64,000 nucleotides of DNA, taken from positions 108,151 through 172,150 of the forward strand of contig JBBRYM010000005.1 of NCBI GenBank assembly GCA_038237625.1, in the 5' to 3' direction. Within the stretch, counting starts at the first letter, position 1. Every line of letters begins with the position of its first letter. The notes beneath the pieces were generated by a model. It was not told the origin of the DNA and searched no databases. It was given only the letters and a program-made list of their open reading frames with translations. This DNA is from JAWVFM01 sp038237625. Its GTDB lineage: Bacteria > Actinomycetota > Thermoleophilia > Solirubrobacterales > 70-9. Both the position numbers and the translations under genes were made by a program. This document shows, in pieces, positions 16,242 to 24,736 of the stretch.

Positions 16242-17342
16242 CTACTGCCCCGCGGTGCGCGGAATCAGCTCCCGCAGGCCCTTCTCACCCACGTGCACGT
16301 TGAGGATCGCCTGGTTCGCTGCGTTGCCGGCGATGAAGCTCTGGTTTGCCACCACGATGTTGCGACCGTCGAACCAGGCGCTCGATGGGTTATCGAACGG
16401 CACGGACGAGCCGTTTTCGCCGCTCAGCGGAGTCGAGGGAAAGCGCTCGATGTCCTGGCCCTTCGGAGAGATCACGGCGATCTGGTTGGCCACGGTCAGG
16501 GCGACGTAGACCCGGCCCGAGCGACCGATCGCAAAGCCGTCGGGGCCGTCGAGAGGATTGCTCTCCCACAACTGCTCGAGGGCGCCGGGCTTGTGGTGGC
16601 GACGGATCTTGACCGAATAGATGCGGCCGGTCGTGGGGTTGCCGGCTCCTCCCCCGCCCTCGCTTTGCATTCCGACCAAGAGCGTGCGGCGGTCGGCCTG
16701 CAGCACGATTCCGGTGGCTCCGAACTGGCTTCCGTCCAGGCGTGCATCGGCCACCCACACCCGCGGGCGCCCGCCCCCGGGCGGCACGCGCCAGATCACC
16801 GCTTGGAGGTAGTCGGTCACGTAGAGGGAGCCGTCAGGCCCCCACGCCGCGTAGTTGGGTGTCGTCGGGTCGTCCATCACACTCGGCGAGCAGTCCAACG
16901 CCCCCGCCTTGCACGCGGGCAGGTCCGGGAACCGCGCATAGGTTCGCTGGCGGCCGTTATGCAGGTTCAGGGTCAGCACCCGCGGCGGTGACTTGTCGAG
17001 AAGAACCAGCCGCCCCCGGGCATCGCGGGTCGCAACTTGCACGCCGTGCGGCCCGGAGAGGTCTTGGCCCTTGATCGTCCAGGAGCGAAGCAGCGCTCCG
17101 GCCCGCGAGTACTCGAGGACACGAGAGGGAACCTTGTCGCCGCTCGGGTTGTCGTAGGTCCCCTCGTAGATGTGGCCGTGGCGGCCGACATAAGCGCGCG
17201 CCGGGAACCCCGGACGCGGGATCAGCGCGAGCACCCGGGTGTCGAACCTGGCACGGCTCGCCGCCCCCTCAGCGCCGACCCCGGCGCCAAGGGCGATCAC
17301 CACGGCGGCGGCGAGCATGGCCGCCGGCGCGCGACTCCTCAC
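16242..17342 (-). CDS. Secreted beta-propeller (NHL/SMP-30-like) protein
   Basis: 366 residues from GTG 17342, whose GTGA overlaps the TGA of the upstream oxidase and implies translational coupling. The signal peptide is about 1-30 (PAAMLAAAVVIALGAGVGAE). The rest shows repeated blades: GPHGVQVATRDARGRLVLLD, AAWGPDGSLYVTDY, GPDGFAIGRSGRVYVAL. These resemble NHL or SMP-30/gluconolactonase propellers. The partner oxidase is Tat-exported, so both are probably extracytoplasmic. Enzyme activity is unproven. Confidence 0.75.
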   Translation of the reverse strand: MRSRAPAAMLAAAVVIALGAGVGAEGAASRARFDTRVLALIPRPGFPARAYVGRHGHIYEGTYDNPSGDKVPSRVLEYSRAGALLRSWTIKGQDLSGPHGVQVATRDARGRLVLLDKSPPRVLTLNLHNGRQRTYARFPDLPACKAGALDCSPSVMDDPTTPNYAAWGPDGSLYVTDYLQAVIWRVPPGGGRPRVWVADARLDGSQFGATGIVLQADRRTLLVGMQSEGGGGAGNPTTGRIYSVKIRRHHKPGALEQLWESNPLDGPDGFAIGRSGRVYVALTVANQIAVISPKGQDIERFPSTPLSGENGSSVPFDNPSSAWFDGRNIVVANQSFIAGNAANQAILNVHVGEKGLRELIPRTAGQ

Positions 17343-18835
17343 AGTTCCGCCAGAACCTCGGCGGCCGCCCGCTCGCCCGAACGCACCGCGCCGTCCATGT
17401 AGCCGTTCCAGTAAGTCGACGTCTCCGTCCCTGCCCAGTGGATGCGGCGGACCGGCTTGCGGATCGCGTCGCCGTAGGCGTGCAGGAGGCCCGGGCCGGG
17501 GACGCCGACGGGGCAGCCGCGGCTCCATTCGTCGGCTGACCAGTTGGTCTCGAAGTACCGCTCGGGATGCGCGGCCTGGGGCCCGAAGAAGTCGACCAGC
17601 TCGGCGATGATCGCCTTGCGGCGCTTCTTCAAGGGCATGCGGAAGAACGCGCGAGCGTTGTCGCCGCCGACGAATCCGAAGATGACGCCCTGCTTGCCGT
17701 CCGGCGGTGAGTCGTCGACGGTGAAGCTGATGAAGCCGTCGGTCGAGGCCACGCTGCCGGTGAGGCCGTCGTCGCGCCAGAAGGGCTTCTTGTAGAGCGC
17801 GGCGACCTTGCCGAGAGTCCCCTGCGGCAGGCGCTGCGTCAGCTGGTCGCGCGCGAACGGTAGGAGCGGCTCGTAGCGGATGCGCCCGGCAAGCGCTGGA
17901 GGCACGGCCACCACGGCCTGCTTCGCGTGGACGGTCCGGCGGTCGGAGACGACCCGGACCCCATGCTTGGACTGTTCGATCCGCCGCACGGCAGAGCCGA
18001 GGATGACGCGGCGCCCCAGATGCCTCGCCATGCGGATCGGAATGAGCTGTGAGCCGCCGACGAAGCGCGACATCTGAGCCCCGTTGCGGGTGTTGAAGTT
18101 GCGCTCGAACGTTCCCGGGTTCTGCTCGTTGCCCGATGCGGCGATGTAGAAGAGAACGAACAGCAGCGAGAGCTCGCCCGGCTCGGCGCCGAAGATCGGC
18201 CGGGTGGCGAGCGGGGCGAGCTTGCGGCGAAAGTCGGGGTTGACCGTGTTGTACGAGAGCCAAGTGGCCAGGGTCTGGTTGTCCCATTTCGCGGCCTTTG
18301 CGGCTTCCCATGGAGCGTCGACGGGCACCTCCGTCGACATCTGATCCAGCTCGGTCACCGCGAGCGTCAGATCCGGGAGCAGGAGTGGATCGGGGGGTGC
18401 CGTGCCGAGCGGCCCCGTATCGCTGTAGTCCAGGCGAGTGCCGCCATTGATGTAGCGGTTCTGGCCCGTGTCGTACGTGTCGAAGGTCTTGACGCCCATC
18501 TGTTTGGCGAGCTTCAAGAGGTGATTCTGCGTGGGGCCGACGAAGGTCCCACCACGCTCGGAGACAGCGCCGCCGGGGAGGTGATGGTTCTCGACTCGCC
18601 CGCCGACGCGCCGGCGGGCCTCGAGGACGATCACCGAATGCCCCTTGCGGGCAATTTCGCGGGCCGCTGTGAGACCGGCAAAGCCCGCGCCGACGATGAC
18701 GACGTCGGCGCGATGGACGTAACGGTGATGTGCGGTGGCACCGGCCGCCCCGGGAACCTTCGACAACACGATTCCGGCTCCGGCCGCAGCGCTGGACTCC
18801 AGCAGGCGCCGGCGGGTGATCGTCCCGGAGCTCAT
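17339..18835 (-). CDS. Tat-exported flavin amine oxidase
   Basis: A 498-residue FAD-dependent amine oxidase. It begins with a twin-arginine signal (TRRRLLESSAAAGAG, cleavage near 33). The dinucleotide-binding motif VVIVGAGFAGLTAAREIA (about 45-62) is followed by EARRRVGGRVEN. The C-terminal FAD contact IHWAGTETSTYWNGYMDGAV is a monoamine/polyamine-oxidase hallmark. It oxidises amines, releasing aldehyde and hydrogen peroxide; the true substrate is unknown. Coupled by a 4-base overlap to the propeller gene downstream. Confidence 0.9.
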   Translation of the reverse strand: MSSGTITRRRLLESSAAAGAGIVLSKVPGAAGATAHHRYVHRADVVIVGAGFAGLTAAREIARKGHSVIVLEARRRVGGRVENHHLPGGAVSERGGTFVGPTQNHLLKLAKQMGVKTFDTYDTGQNRYINGGTRLDYSDTGPLGTAPPDPLLLPDLTLAVTELDQMSTEVPVDAPWEAAKAAKWDNQTLATWLSYNTVNPDFRRKLAPLATRPIFGAEPGELSLLFVLFYIAASGNEQNPGTFERNFNTRNGAQMSRFVGGSQLIPIRMARHLGRRVILGSAVRRIEQSKHGVRVVSDRRTVHAKQAVVAVPPALAGRIRYEPLLPFARDQLTQRLPQGTLGKVAALYKKPFWRDDGLTGSVASTDGFISFTVDDSPPDGKQGVIFGFVGGDNARAFFRMPLKKRRKAIIAELVDFFGPQAAHPERYFETNWSADEWSRGCPVGVPGPGLLHAYGDAIRKPVRRIHWAGTETSTYWNGYMDGAVRSGERAAAEVLAEL

Positions 18836-18939
18836 GGTGGCAGTATCGCGAAGAGAGCCTTGATTAGGCGCAGGTGCCTGGGCGTCTACCGTTGCTACGC
18901 ATCGGTCGAGGCGATCGCGACCTCCGCCTAGCTCGAACT

Positions 18940-18972
18940 ACGAGTTGATCTCGCTATGCGAGAGGAACTCGT
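18940..18972. terminator. Imperfect palindrome after acyl-CoA ligase gene
   Basis: ACGAGTT (18940-18946) pairs with AACTCGT (18966-18972), and inside it TCTCGC pairs with GCGAGA around a 3-base loop, with a 2-base bulge on each side. It begins 10 bases past the ligase stop. No U-tract, so a 3' stabiliser, weak terminator or operator is possible. Confidence 0.4.
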
Positions 18973-18981
18973 AACTCGACG

Positions 18982-20787
18982 CTAGCCGTACAGGGACTCG
19001 ATCTCGTCCGCGTACTTCTCGGCGATCGGCTTGCGCTTGAGCTTCATCGTGGGGGTGAGCTCTTCGCCGCCGGGCTCCCAGTCGGCGGGCAGGATCTTGA
19101 ACTTCTTGACCTGCTCTACGCGCGCGAGGTGCTCGTTGGCCGCCTCGAGGCCCTTCTCGACCTCGGCGATCAGCTCCTCGTTGGAGGCGAGCGAGGCGGG
19201 GTCGTCGTCGACGCCGTGCTTGCGGGCCCAGGCCTTGGCTGCCTCGGCATCGAGGGTGAGTAGCGCCGAGATGAACTTGCGCTGGTCGCCGATCGCGACC
19301 GCCTGACTGACCAGGGGGATCTGCTTGAGGCGCGCCTCGATGTTGGCCGGCGAGAGGTTCTTGCCGGCGGCGGTGATGATCAGCTCCTTCTTGCGGTCGA
19401 CGATCTTCAGGTAGCCGTCGGAGTCGAACTCGCCGATGTCGCCTGTGAGCAGGTAGCCGTCGTCCGTGAAGGTCTCGGCGGTCTTCTCCGGCAGGTTGCG
19501 GTAGCCCTTCATCACTACCGGGCCCTTGACCATGATCTCGCCGTCGTCGGCGAGCTTGATGTCAACGTTGGGCGCCGGCGGGCCGATCGTTCCGATCTTG
19601 ATGCGGTCGGGCGGGTTGCAGGTGCCCGCGCCGGTGGTCTCCGACATCCCCCAGAGCTCGGCGAGCGGGATGCCGAGCGCGTGAAAGAACTCGATGACCT
19701 CGGGCGGCGTCGGCGCGGCACCGACGTTGCAGGCCTCGACCTCGTCGAGGCCCAGATGCGCGCGCAGGTGGGAGAACATCTCCTCGTCGGCCTTCGCCAC
19801 CTTCTCGGCGAGCTCGGAGGGGACCTCTTCGCCGGCCTGTTCGAGCTTCACCTTCTCGAGGGCTGCGTCCAGCGCCGCCTTGCTCTTGGCCTGTTGCTCC
19901 TCCGGCGCCGACGCCAGCATCTGCTCGAGGCCGGCCTTCAGCTTCTCCCAGATGCGGGGCACGGCGAAGAACCAGGTGGGCTTTACCTCCGGCAGGTAGG
20001 ACATGACCTCGCGGGCATCCGGACAGCACGTGATCGTGAAGCCGCAGAGCATCGGCAGGTAGTGACTGACGTTGCGCTCGGCCACGTGGGCCATCGGCAG
20101 GTAGGAGACGATGCGGCCGCCGTCGGGGAAGTCGATGATGTCGTCGTAGGAGCGGACCGTTTCGCAGATGTTCGCGTGGGTGATCTGGACGCCCTTGGGG
20201 TGCCCGGTGGTTCCGGAGGTGTAGATGAGGGTGAGCACGTCGTCGGGCTCGACCGTCTGCCAGGTGGCCTCGAAGTCGAAGTCGTCGGACCCGCGCCCGA
20301 TCAGGTCGTCGAGGGAGATCGTGCCTTCGGGCGGATCGCCGTCCACCACGACCACGTCCTCCACGGCGTCGCAGGACTTGGCCGCCGCCAGGACCGTGTC
20401 GACAAATGCCTGCTCGGTGATGATCACTTTGCTTGAGGCATCGCCGATCAGGTGCTCGATCTGCTCGACCGTGTAGGTGTTGTAGATCGAGAACGGGGTC
20501 GCCCCGAGGTGCATGACGCCGGCGTCGGCAAAATGGAACTCGGGCCGATTCGTGAGCATGAGCGCGACGGTGTCACCCTTTTCGACGCCCAATGCGGCCA
20601 GCCCGGCGGTGATCTCACGGGTGCGCTCTGCGTACTCGCCCCAGGTGCACGTGTACTCGTCGCCCTTGGTGCGGATCGCGGGACGGTCGGGATGGGCGCA
20701 AGCAGTCGCCTGGAACGCCTCGCAGGCCGTCTTCGCATCCAGCGCAGCCGGTCGCTCCGTTCCTCTCTCAGCAGTCGTCGACTCCAT
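18982..20787 (-). CDS. Long-chain fatty acid--CoA ligase (AMP-binding)
   Basis: Activates fatty acids to acyl-CoA through an acyl-adenylate. 601 residues with the AMP-binding signature YTSGTTGHPKGV (about 190-201), WGMSETTGAGT, GDIGEFDSDGYLKIVDRKKE and the C-terminal catalytic Lys region (LTPTMKLKRKPI). This is the FadD15/FACS-like type with a Glu/Lys-rich insertion around 290-330. Start supported by GAGGAGG 5 bases before the ATG. It follows rseP by 36 bases on the same strand. Acyl-CoA could feed the WS/DGAT enzyme or beta-oxidation. Confidence 0.93.
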   Translation of the reverse strand: MESTTAERGTERPAALDAKTACEAFQATACAHPDRPAIRTKGDEYTCTWGEYAERTREITAGLAALGVEKGDTVALMLTNRPEFHFADAGVMHLGATPFSIYNTYTVEQIEHLIGDASSKVIITEQAFVDTVLAAAKSCDAVEDVVVVDGDPPEGTISLDDLIGRGSDDFDFEATWQTVEPDDVLTLIYTSGTTGHPKGVQITHANICETVRSYDDIIDFPDGGRIVSYLPMAHVAERNVSHYLPMLCGFTITCCPDAREVMSYLPEVKPTWFFAVPRIWEKLKAGLEQMLASAPEEQQAKSKAALDAALEKVKLEQAGEEVPSELAEKVAKADEEMFSHLRAHLGLDEVEACNVGAAPTPPEVIEFFHALGIPLAELWGMSETTGAGTCNPPDRIKIGTIGPPAPNVDIKLADDGEIMVKGPVVMKGYRNLPEKTAETFTDDGYLLTGDIGEFDSDGYLKIVDRKKELIITAAGKNLSPANIEARLKQIPLVSQAVAIGDQRKFISALLTLDAEAAKAWARKHGVDDDPASLASNEELIAEVEKGLEAANEHLARVEQVKKFKILPADWEPGGEELTPTMKLKRKPIAEKYADEIESLYG

Positions 20788-20823
20788 GGAACCTCCTCCT
20801 CTCGAGGCCCAAAGCTACAGGAG

Positions 20824-21924
20824 TCAGCGCAGGTGGAAGCCGGGCCCCGCGAGCCTCGACAGGTCGTTCGAGAGCCCCACGGCGAAGAGCAACATCACGA
20901 GGAGAAAGCCGACCACGCTCGCTCCCTCGATCACGCGGAACGGAACGGGCCGTCCGCGAAGCTTCTCGACCACGCTCCAGAAGATATGCCCGCCGTCGAG
21001 CGGCAGGAATGGGAAGAGGTTCACCACCGCGAGTGACAGGCTGATGATCGCGATCAGGGTGAGCGCTTCCCGTGTTCCGAAGCTCACGGCCTGCTCGGTG
21101 ATGGCGAACGAGCCCACGATTCCGTGGAGCTTCTTGCGTTCCTGGGCGTTGAAGAGCTGGGCGATCCGCGAAACCGTCCCGCTCGTGACGCTCCACATCG
21201 CGTCGACCGAGCGACCCGCGGCCTGGGGGACGCTGAGTCCCAGCGGGACCAGGCCCGTGCCCGCGAAGCTGAAGCCGACGCGGTGGCGATCGACCTTGCC
21301 GTCGTAATAGGGGTGGACGTCGAAGGCCTTGCGCCGCCCGTCCTGGACCACGACAAAATGGACGGGCTGCGGTGAGACGCAGCCATTCGACTGCTTGCCC
21401 GGGCACCGATGCGAGTTCACTTCGTTTGCGATCTTGGTCGCCTCGGCCTCGACGTCGCCTCCGGAGGCCCGGATGCCGTCGACCGCGACAATCCGGTCGC
21501 CGGGCTGGAGGACCTGCGCTGCGGGGGTTCCCTTCTCGATGCTGGAGACGGAAAGCGTCGTCGCCTTCTGCACGCCGAAGGCGAGACCGAAGAGGAGGAC
21601 AAAAGCGATGAGGATGTTCACCACAGGCCCCGCGGCGATCACGACGATCCGCTTCCAGACCGGCTGCGCGTAATAGCCACGGGCGGCGATCTCCGGAGGA
21701 AGCTCCTCTTCGGGATTCATGCCCGTGATCTTCACGAAGCCACCGAGGGGGATTGCGCCGATTCCGTACTCGGTCTCCCCCCTCTTGACCTTGAAGATCG
21801 CCGGCGGGAAGAAGAGATAGAACTTCTCGACGCGCATCCCCACGGCCTTCGCAGCCGCGAAGTGCCCGGCTTCGTGGAGGATCACGAGCGCCGCAAAGCC
21901 CGCGGCCGCGAGGACGTAGCTCAT
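20824..21924 (-). CDS. rseP: Site-2 intramembrane metalloprotease RseP
   Basis: 366-residue M50 zinc protease of the cytoplasmic membrane that cleaves anti-sigma factors and signal-peptide remnants. HEAGH lies in the first helix (ALVILHEAGHFAAA), the PDZ domain is about 130-230 (SSIEKGTPAAQVLQPGDRI), and LFPFLPLDGGH supplies the third zinc ligand. Its ATG overlaps the dxr stop by 4 bases (ATGA). Candidate substrates are transmembrane anti-sigma factors such as the HTH-RskA-like protein at 5.2 kb (inference). Confidence 0.94.
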   Translation of the reverse strand: MSYVLAAAGFAALVILHEAGHFAAAKAVGMRVEKFYLFFPPAIFKVKRGETEYGIGAIPLGGFVKITGMNPEEELPPEIAARGYYAQPVWKRIVVIAAGPVVNILIAFVLLFGLAFGVQKATTLSVSSIEKGTPAAQVLQPGDRIVAVDGIRASGGDVEAEATKIANEVNSHRCPGKQSNGCVSPQPVHFVVVQDGRRKAFDVHPYYDGKVDRHRVGFSFAGTGLVPLGLSVPQAAGRSVDAMWSVTSGTVSRIAQLFNAQERKKLHGIVGSFAITEQAVSFGTREALTLIAIISLSLAVVNLFPFLPLDGGHIFWSVVEKLRGRPVPFRVIEGASVVGFLLVMLLFAVGLSNDLSRLAGPGFHLR

Positions 21925-23072
21925 CGCAGCGCCCCCGCGCCCTGGCAGAGCTCCCCGGCGCGCCTGCGCGCCTCGGCGTCGGCCGCGAAGAGGTCGTCGA
22001 AGTGCGAGGGCGCAACCAGCGGCATCGCATCAAGGGTCGCGCCGACGACCTCGGCGATCGCCGTGAACGGGATCCGATCGGCGAGGAACGCGGCGACCGC
22101 CACCTCGTCGGCTGCGTTCAGCACGCACGGGGCCGTACCTCCCAGCTCCCCCGCCTCGCGGGCCAGCCGCAGGCAGGCGAACGTGTCGAGATCCGGCTCC
22201 TCGAATGTGAGCTCGCCGATCGCGGGGAGATCGAGCGGTGCCACCCGCACGTCCGCCCGCTCCGGGTGGTGCAGGGCGTGGGAGATCGGAACCCGCATAT
22301 CGGGGTTGCCGGCGTGGGCCAGCGCCGCGCCGTCGTTCAGGGTCACGAGCCCGTGCACGATCGACTGCGGATGGACGACGACGTCGATCCGCTCGTAGGG
22401 AATCCCGAAAAGGTGGTGCGCTTCGATGACCTCGAAGCCCTTGTTCATGAGGGTCGCGCAATCGACCGTTATGCGCCCCCCCATGTCCCAGGTCGGGTGA
22501 GCAAGCGCCTCGGCGGGGGTGATCCCGCTCAGCTCGGTGCGGCCGCGGAAGGGCCCACCCGACGCCGTCACGACCAGCCGCTCGACGCTGCCCGGACCTC
22601 CGGCCTGGATCAGCTGGTAAAGCGCCGAGTGCTCGCTGTCCACCGGGAGAATGCGTGCGCCAGTGGCCTCCGCCAGGGCCATGACCAGCTCGCCCCCCAC
22701 CACGAGGCTCTCCTTATTGGCGAGCGCGACGTCGATGCCCTCGGTGAGCGCGACGATCGTGGGGCCGAGGCCGGCGGTGCCGACGATCCCGTTGAGAACC
22801 AAATCTGCGCCCGAAGCGGCGATCAGCTCGCGCACCCCCTCCTCCCCGGCGAACAGCGGTCCGTCGTGCGTGGGCGCAGCCAGCGCCGCCGCCCGGGGAT
22901 CTGCGATCGCAACTGCGCTCACGCCGTGCTCGCGCGCCTGCTCGAGGGCTCGCTCCCACTTCTTGCCGGCTGCCAGGCCGGCGATCTCGAGGCTTTCGGA
23001 GCGGGCGATGACGTCGAGTGCCTGCTCGCCGATCGAACCCGTGCTGCCGAGAATCAGGACTCGTTTGGGCAC
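21921..23072 (-). CDS. dxr: 1-deoxy-D-xylulose 5-phosphate reductoisomerase
   Basis: Second step of the MEP isoprenoid pathway; converts DXP to MEP with NADPH and a divalent metal. 383 residues with NADPH motif GSTGSIGEQALDVI (8-21), metal/substrate motif VDSEHSALYQ and TASGGPFRGR, and the flexible-loop region AHPTWDMGGRITVD. GTG start with a TACACT -10 box exactly 6 bases upstream (23079-23084), so leaderless. Operon with rseP. Confidence 0.96.
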   Translation of the reverse strand: MPKRVLILGSTGSIGEQALDVIARSESLEIAGLAAGKKWERALEQAREHGVSAVAIADPRAAALAAPTHDGPLFAGEEGVRELIAASGADLVLNGIVGTAGLGPTIVALTEGIDVALANKESLVVGGELVMALAEATGARILPVDSEHSALYQLIQAGGPGSVERLVVTASGGPFRGRTELSGITPAEALAHPTWDMGGRITVDCATLMNKGFEVIEAHHLFGIPYERIDVVVHPQSIVHGLVTLNDGAALAHAGNPDMRVPISHALHHPERADVRVAPLDLPAIGELTFEEPDLDTFACLRLAREAGELGGTAPCVLNAADEVAVAAFLADRIPFTAIAEVVGATLDAMPLVAPSHFDDLFAADAEARRRAGELCQGAGALR

Positions 23073-23078
23073 CGGATC

Positions 23079-23084
23079 AGTGTA
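23079..23084 (-). promoter_or_regulatory. -10 element TACACT of dxr
   Basis: TANNNT hexamer on the minus strand with 6 bases between it and GTG 23072; leaderless spacing. Confidence 0.55.
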
Positions 23085-23119
23085 GGGAGCGGGCCGAACC
23101 GCTCAGGTGGGCGGCCTAG

Positions 23120-23125
23120 TACGTT
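23120..23125 (+). promoter_or_regulatory. -10 element TACGTT of nfo
   Basis: TANNNT hexamer 6 bases before ATG 23132. Together with the dxr element it shows a compact divergent promoter region of under 60 bases. Confidence 0.55.
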
Positions 23126-23131
23126 GGCCCG

Positions 23132-23911
23132 ATGAGCCCGGCTCAGCCAGTTGGCGCGCACGTCTCCCGCGAAAGCCCGCTCGCCCACGCCCGCGACCTC
23201 GGCGCCGAGTGCCTGCAGCTCTTCCTCTCGAGCCCGCAGAGCTGGAAGCGCCCGCCCGAGCGACCGGACGCGAACGAGCTTCGCGAGTGCGGCATAGCGA
23301 TCTATGTCCACGCGCCGTACCTGATCAACGTCTGCTCGCCGCGCAACAACATCCGCTACGGATCACGGAAGATCCTCCAACAGACCTGCGACGCCGCCGC
23401 AGCGATCGGAGCGGCCGCAGTGATCGTCCACGCTGGACACGCCGAGGACGGGATCGAGGCCGGCGTCGGGCGCTGGCCGCGCACGCTCGAGATACTCGAG
23501 AGCGAAGTACCGGTCTGGATCGAGAACACCGCCGGCGGGGACAACGCCGTCGGCCGGCGCTTCGATGCCCTCGGGCGCCTCTGGCAGGCGATCGCCGGGG
23601 GGAAGTTCAGCGCCGACGTGGGCTTTTGCTTTGACACCTGCCATGCGCACGCCGCAGGGGAGGAGCTCGGTGACGCCGTCGAGCGAGTACGCGCCATCAC
23701 GGGGCAAATCGACCTCCTCCACGCCAACGACTCCCGCGACCCGCCCGGCAGCGGAGCCGACCGCCACTCGAACCTCGGAGCGGGCCAGGTCGGCGAGGAC
23801 GATCTGCGGACGATGATCCGCGCTGCCAAGGCCCCGGTGGTGTGCGAAACCCCCGGCGGCGCCAAGGCGATGCGGACGGATCTCGAATTCGTGCGCACGG
23901 CGCTCTTCTGA
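23132..23911 (+). CDS. nfo: Endonuclease IV (AP endonuclease)
   Basis: Repairs abasic sites and damaged 3' ends. 259 residues, somewhat shorter than the typical 280. TIM-barrel zinc ligands are visible: GAHVS at the start, VHAPYLINV, VIVHAGHAEDG, WIENTAGG, CFDTCHAHAAG, LLHANDSRDPPGSGADRH and NLGAG. A leaderless start is indicated by TACGTT. It interrupts the usual cdsA-dxr linkage on the opposite strand. Confidence 0.94.
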   Translation: MSPAQPVGAHVSRESPLAHARDLGAECLQLFLSSPQSWKRPPERPDANELRECGIAIYVHAPYLINVCSPRNNIRYGSRKILQQTCDAAAAIGAAAVIVHAGHAEDGIEAGVGRWPRTLEILESEVPVWIENTAGGDNAVGRRFDALGRLWQAIAGGKFSADVGFCFDTCHAHAAGEELGDAVERVRAITGQIDLLHANDSRDPPGSGADRHSNLGAGQVGEDDLRTMIRAAKAPVVCETPGGAKAMRTDLEFVRTALF

Positions 23912-23959
23912 GCGTCCTCCAACTGTGAGCAATTTGTTAGCGCGTCCTAATGCGTGTGC

Positions 23960-23965
23960 TACCTT
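23960..23965 (+). promoter_or_regulatory. -10 element TACCTT for riboswitch transcript
   Basis: TANNNT hexamer about 10 bases upstream of the conserved riboswitch region; would start the transcript near 23972. The -35 region is not convincing. Confidence 0.4.
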
Positions 23966-23974
23966 CCCCGCGCC

Positions 23975-24108
23975 CATCAGCCAACGCCGAATCCCGCGGT
24001 GCACCATGCCGCCCGGGAGCGGGGGAACCGGAATTTGGGGCGAACTCACCTGGTGTGTGGGGGCGCTGCTCCTTAGAGCGCCAGCCCGACAGCTAACCCC
24101 GCAGGCAG
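23975..24108 (+). promoter_or_regulatory. c-di-AMP (ydaO/yuaA) riboswitch
   Basis: The conserved blocks of the actinobacterial ydaO class appear in order: CGCCGAATCCCG (23985 on), GAGCGGGGGAACCGG, TTTGGGGCGAA and, near the 3' end, GCCCGACAGCTAACCCCGC. A variable stem around GGTGTGTGGGGGCGCTG separates the last two. The class senses c-di-AMP and usually turns off wall-hydrolase and osmolyte genes. AAGGAG follows immediately, so ligand may control translation or termination. Boundaries are approximate. Confidence 0.87.
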
Positions 24109-24118
24109 CCCAAGGAGA

Positions 24119-24736
24119 ATGGCTTTGCCGCACAAGACAGCAGTGCTCGCAGCCCTCGCGGGAGCATGCGCGATCGCCGTGGGCGGAACCGCTGCGGATG
24201 CATCCCATCGCCATAACGGTTGCGGGGGCTCCGGCGGCATCGGGCCGAAGTCGAGCTGCGCCGATGCCTCTTACGTGAACCCGATTCACGCCCGCGCCTG
24301 GTACGCAAGCCGCATCGACATGGGTGTTGATTACGTGCCGAGGCAAAAGACGCCCGTGCGGGCGATCGGCGATGCGAAGATCCTGGTGTCCGACAGCCAC
24401 TCGGGCTGGCCCGGCGGCCACTACATGGTCTACAAGCTTCTCAACGGCGACCACGCGGGCGACCGGATCTTCGTCGCCGAGACCCTCAAGCACCTCGCGA
24501 GGCGAGGCCGGGTCGTCTCCGCAGGCGACAAGATCGCCACGGCCCTTCCCCGTGGCACAGGGACGGAGTGGGGCTGGGCCGATCGATCGGGCCAGCCGCG
24601 CGCCGCGCGCTGTTACTACGAGGGAGAGAAGACCAACTCCGGCAAGGAGATGGCCCGCTTTTTGCAGAACCTGGGCGCTCCCCTCTACGACAAGCCGACC
24701 CCTGGCCCCGATTATCCCAGCGGCAAGCGCTGCTAG
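24119..24736 (+). CDS. Secreted degenerate M23/LytM-like wall protein
   Basis: 205 residues with a signal peptide (about 1-28, AVLAALAGACAIAVGGTAAD). IDMGVDYVP followed by PVRAIGDAKI, GHYMVYKL and GRVVSAGDKI follow the pattern of M23 LytM domains. The expected HxGxD histidine is replaced by Ile, so zinc catalysis is doubtful; several Cys suggest disulfides. AAGGAG is only one base from ATG 24119 but 7 bases from TTG 24125, which may be the true start. Control by the c-di-AMP riboswitch fits a wall-remodelling role. Its stop overlaps the convergent cdsA stop within CTAG. Confidence 0.65.
   Translation: MALPHKTAVLAALAGACAIAVGGTAADASHRHNGCGGSGGIGPKSSCADASYVNPIHARAWYASRIDMGVDYVPRQKTPVRAIGDAKILVSDSHSGWPGGHYMVYKLLNGDHAGDRIFVAETLKHLARRGRVVSAGDKIATALPRGTGTEWGWADRSGQPRAARCYYEGEKTNSGKEMARFLQNLGAPLYDKPTPGPDYPSGKRC

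Noticed and set aside
17343..18311. Upstream extension of the beta-propeller protein (689 residues in total)
   Set aside because: The extra part lies inside the amine-oxidase gene in another frame; GTG 17342 after a signal peptide and GTGA overlap is the natural start.
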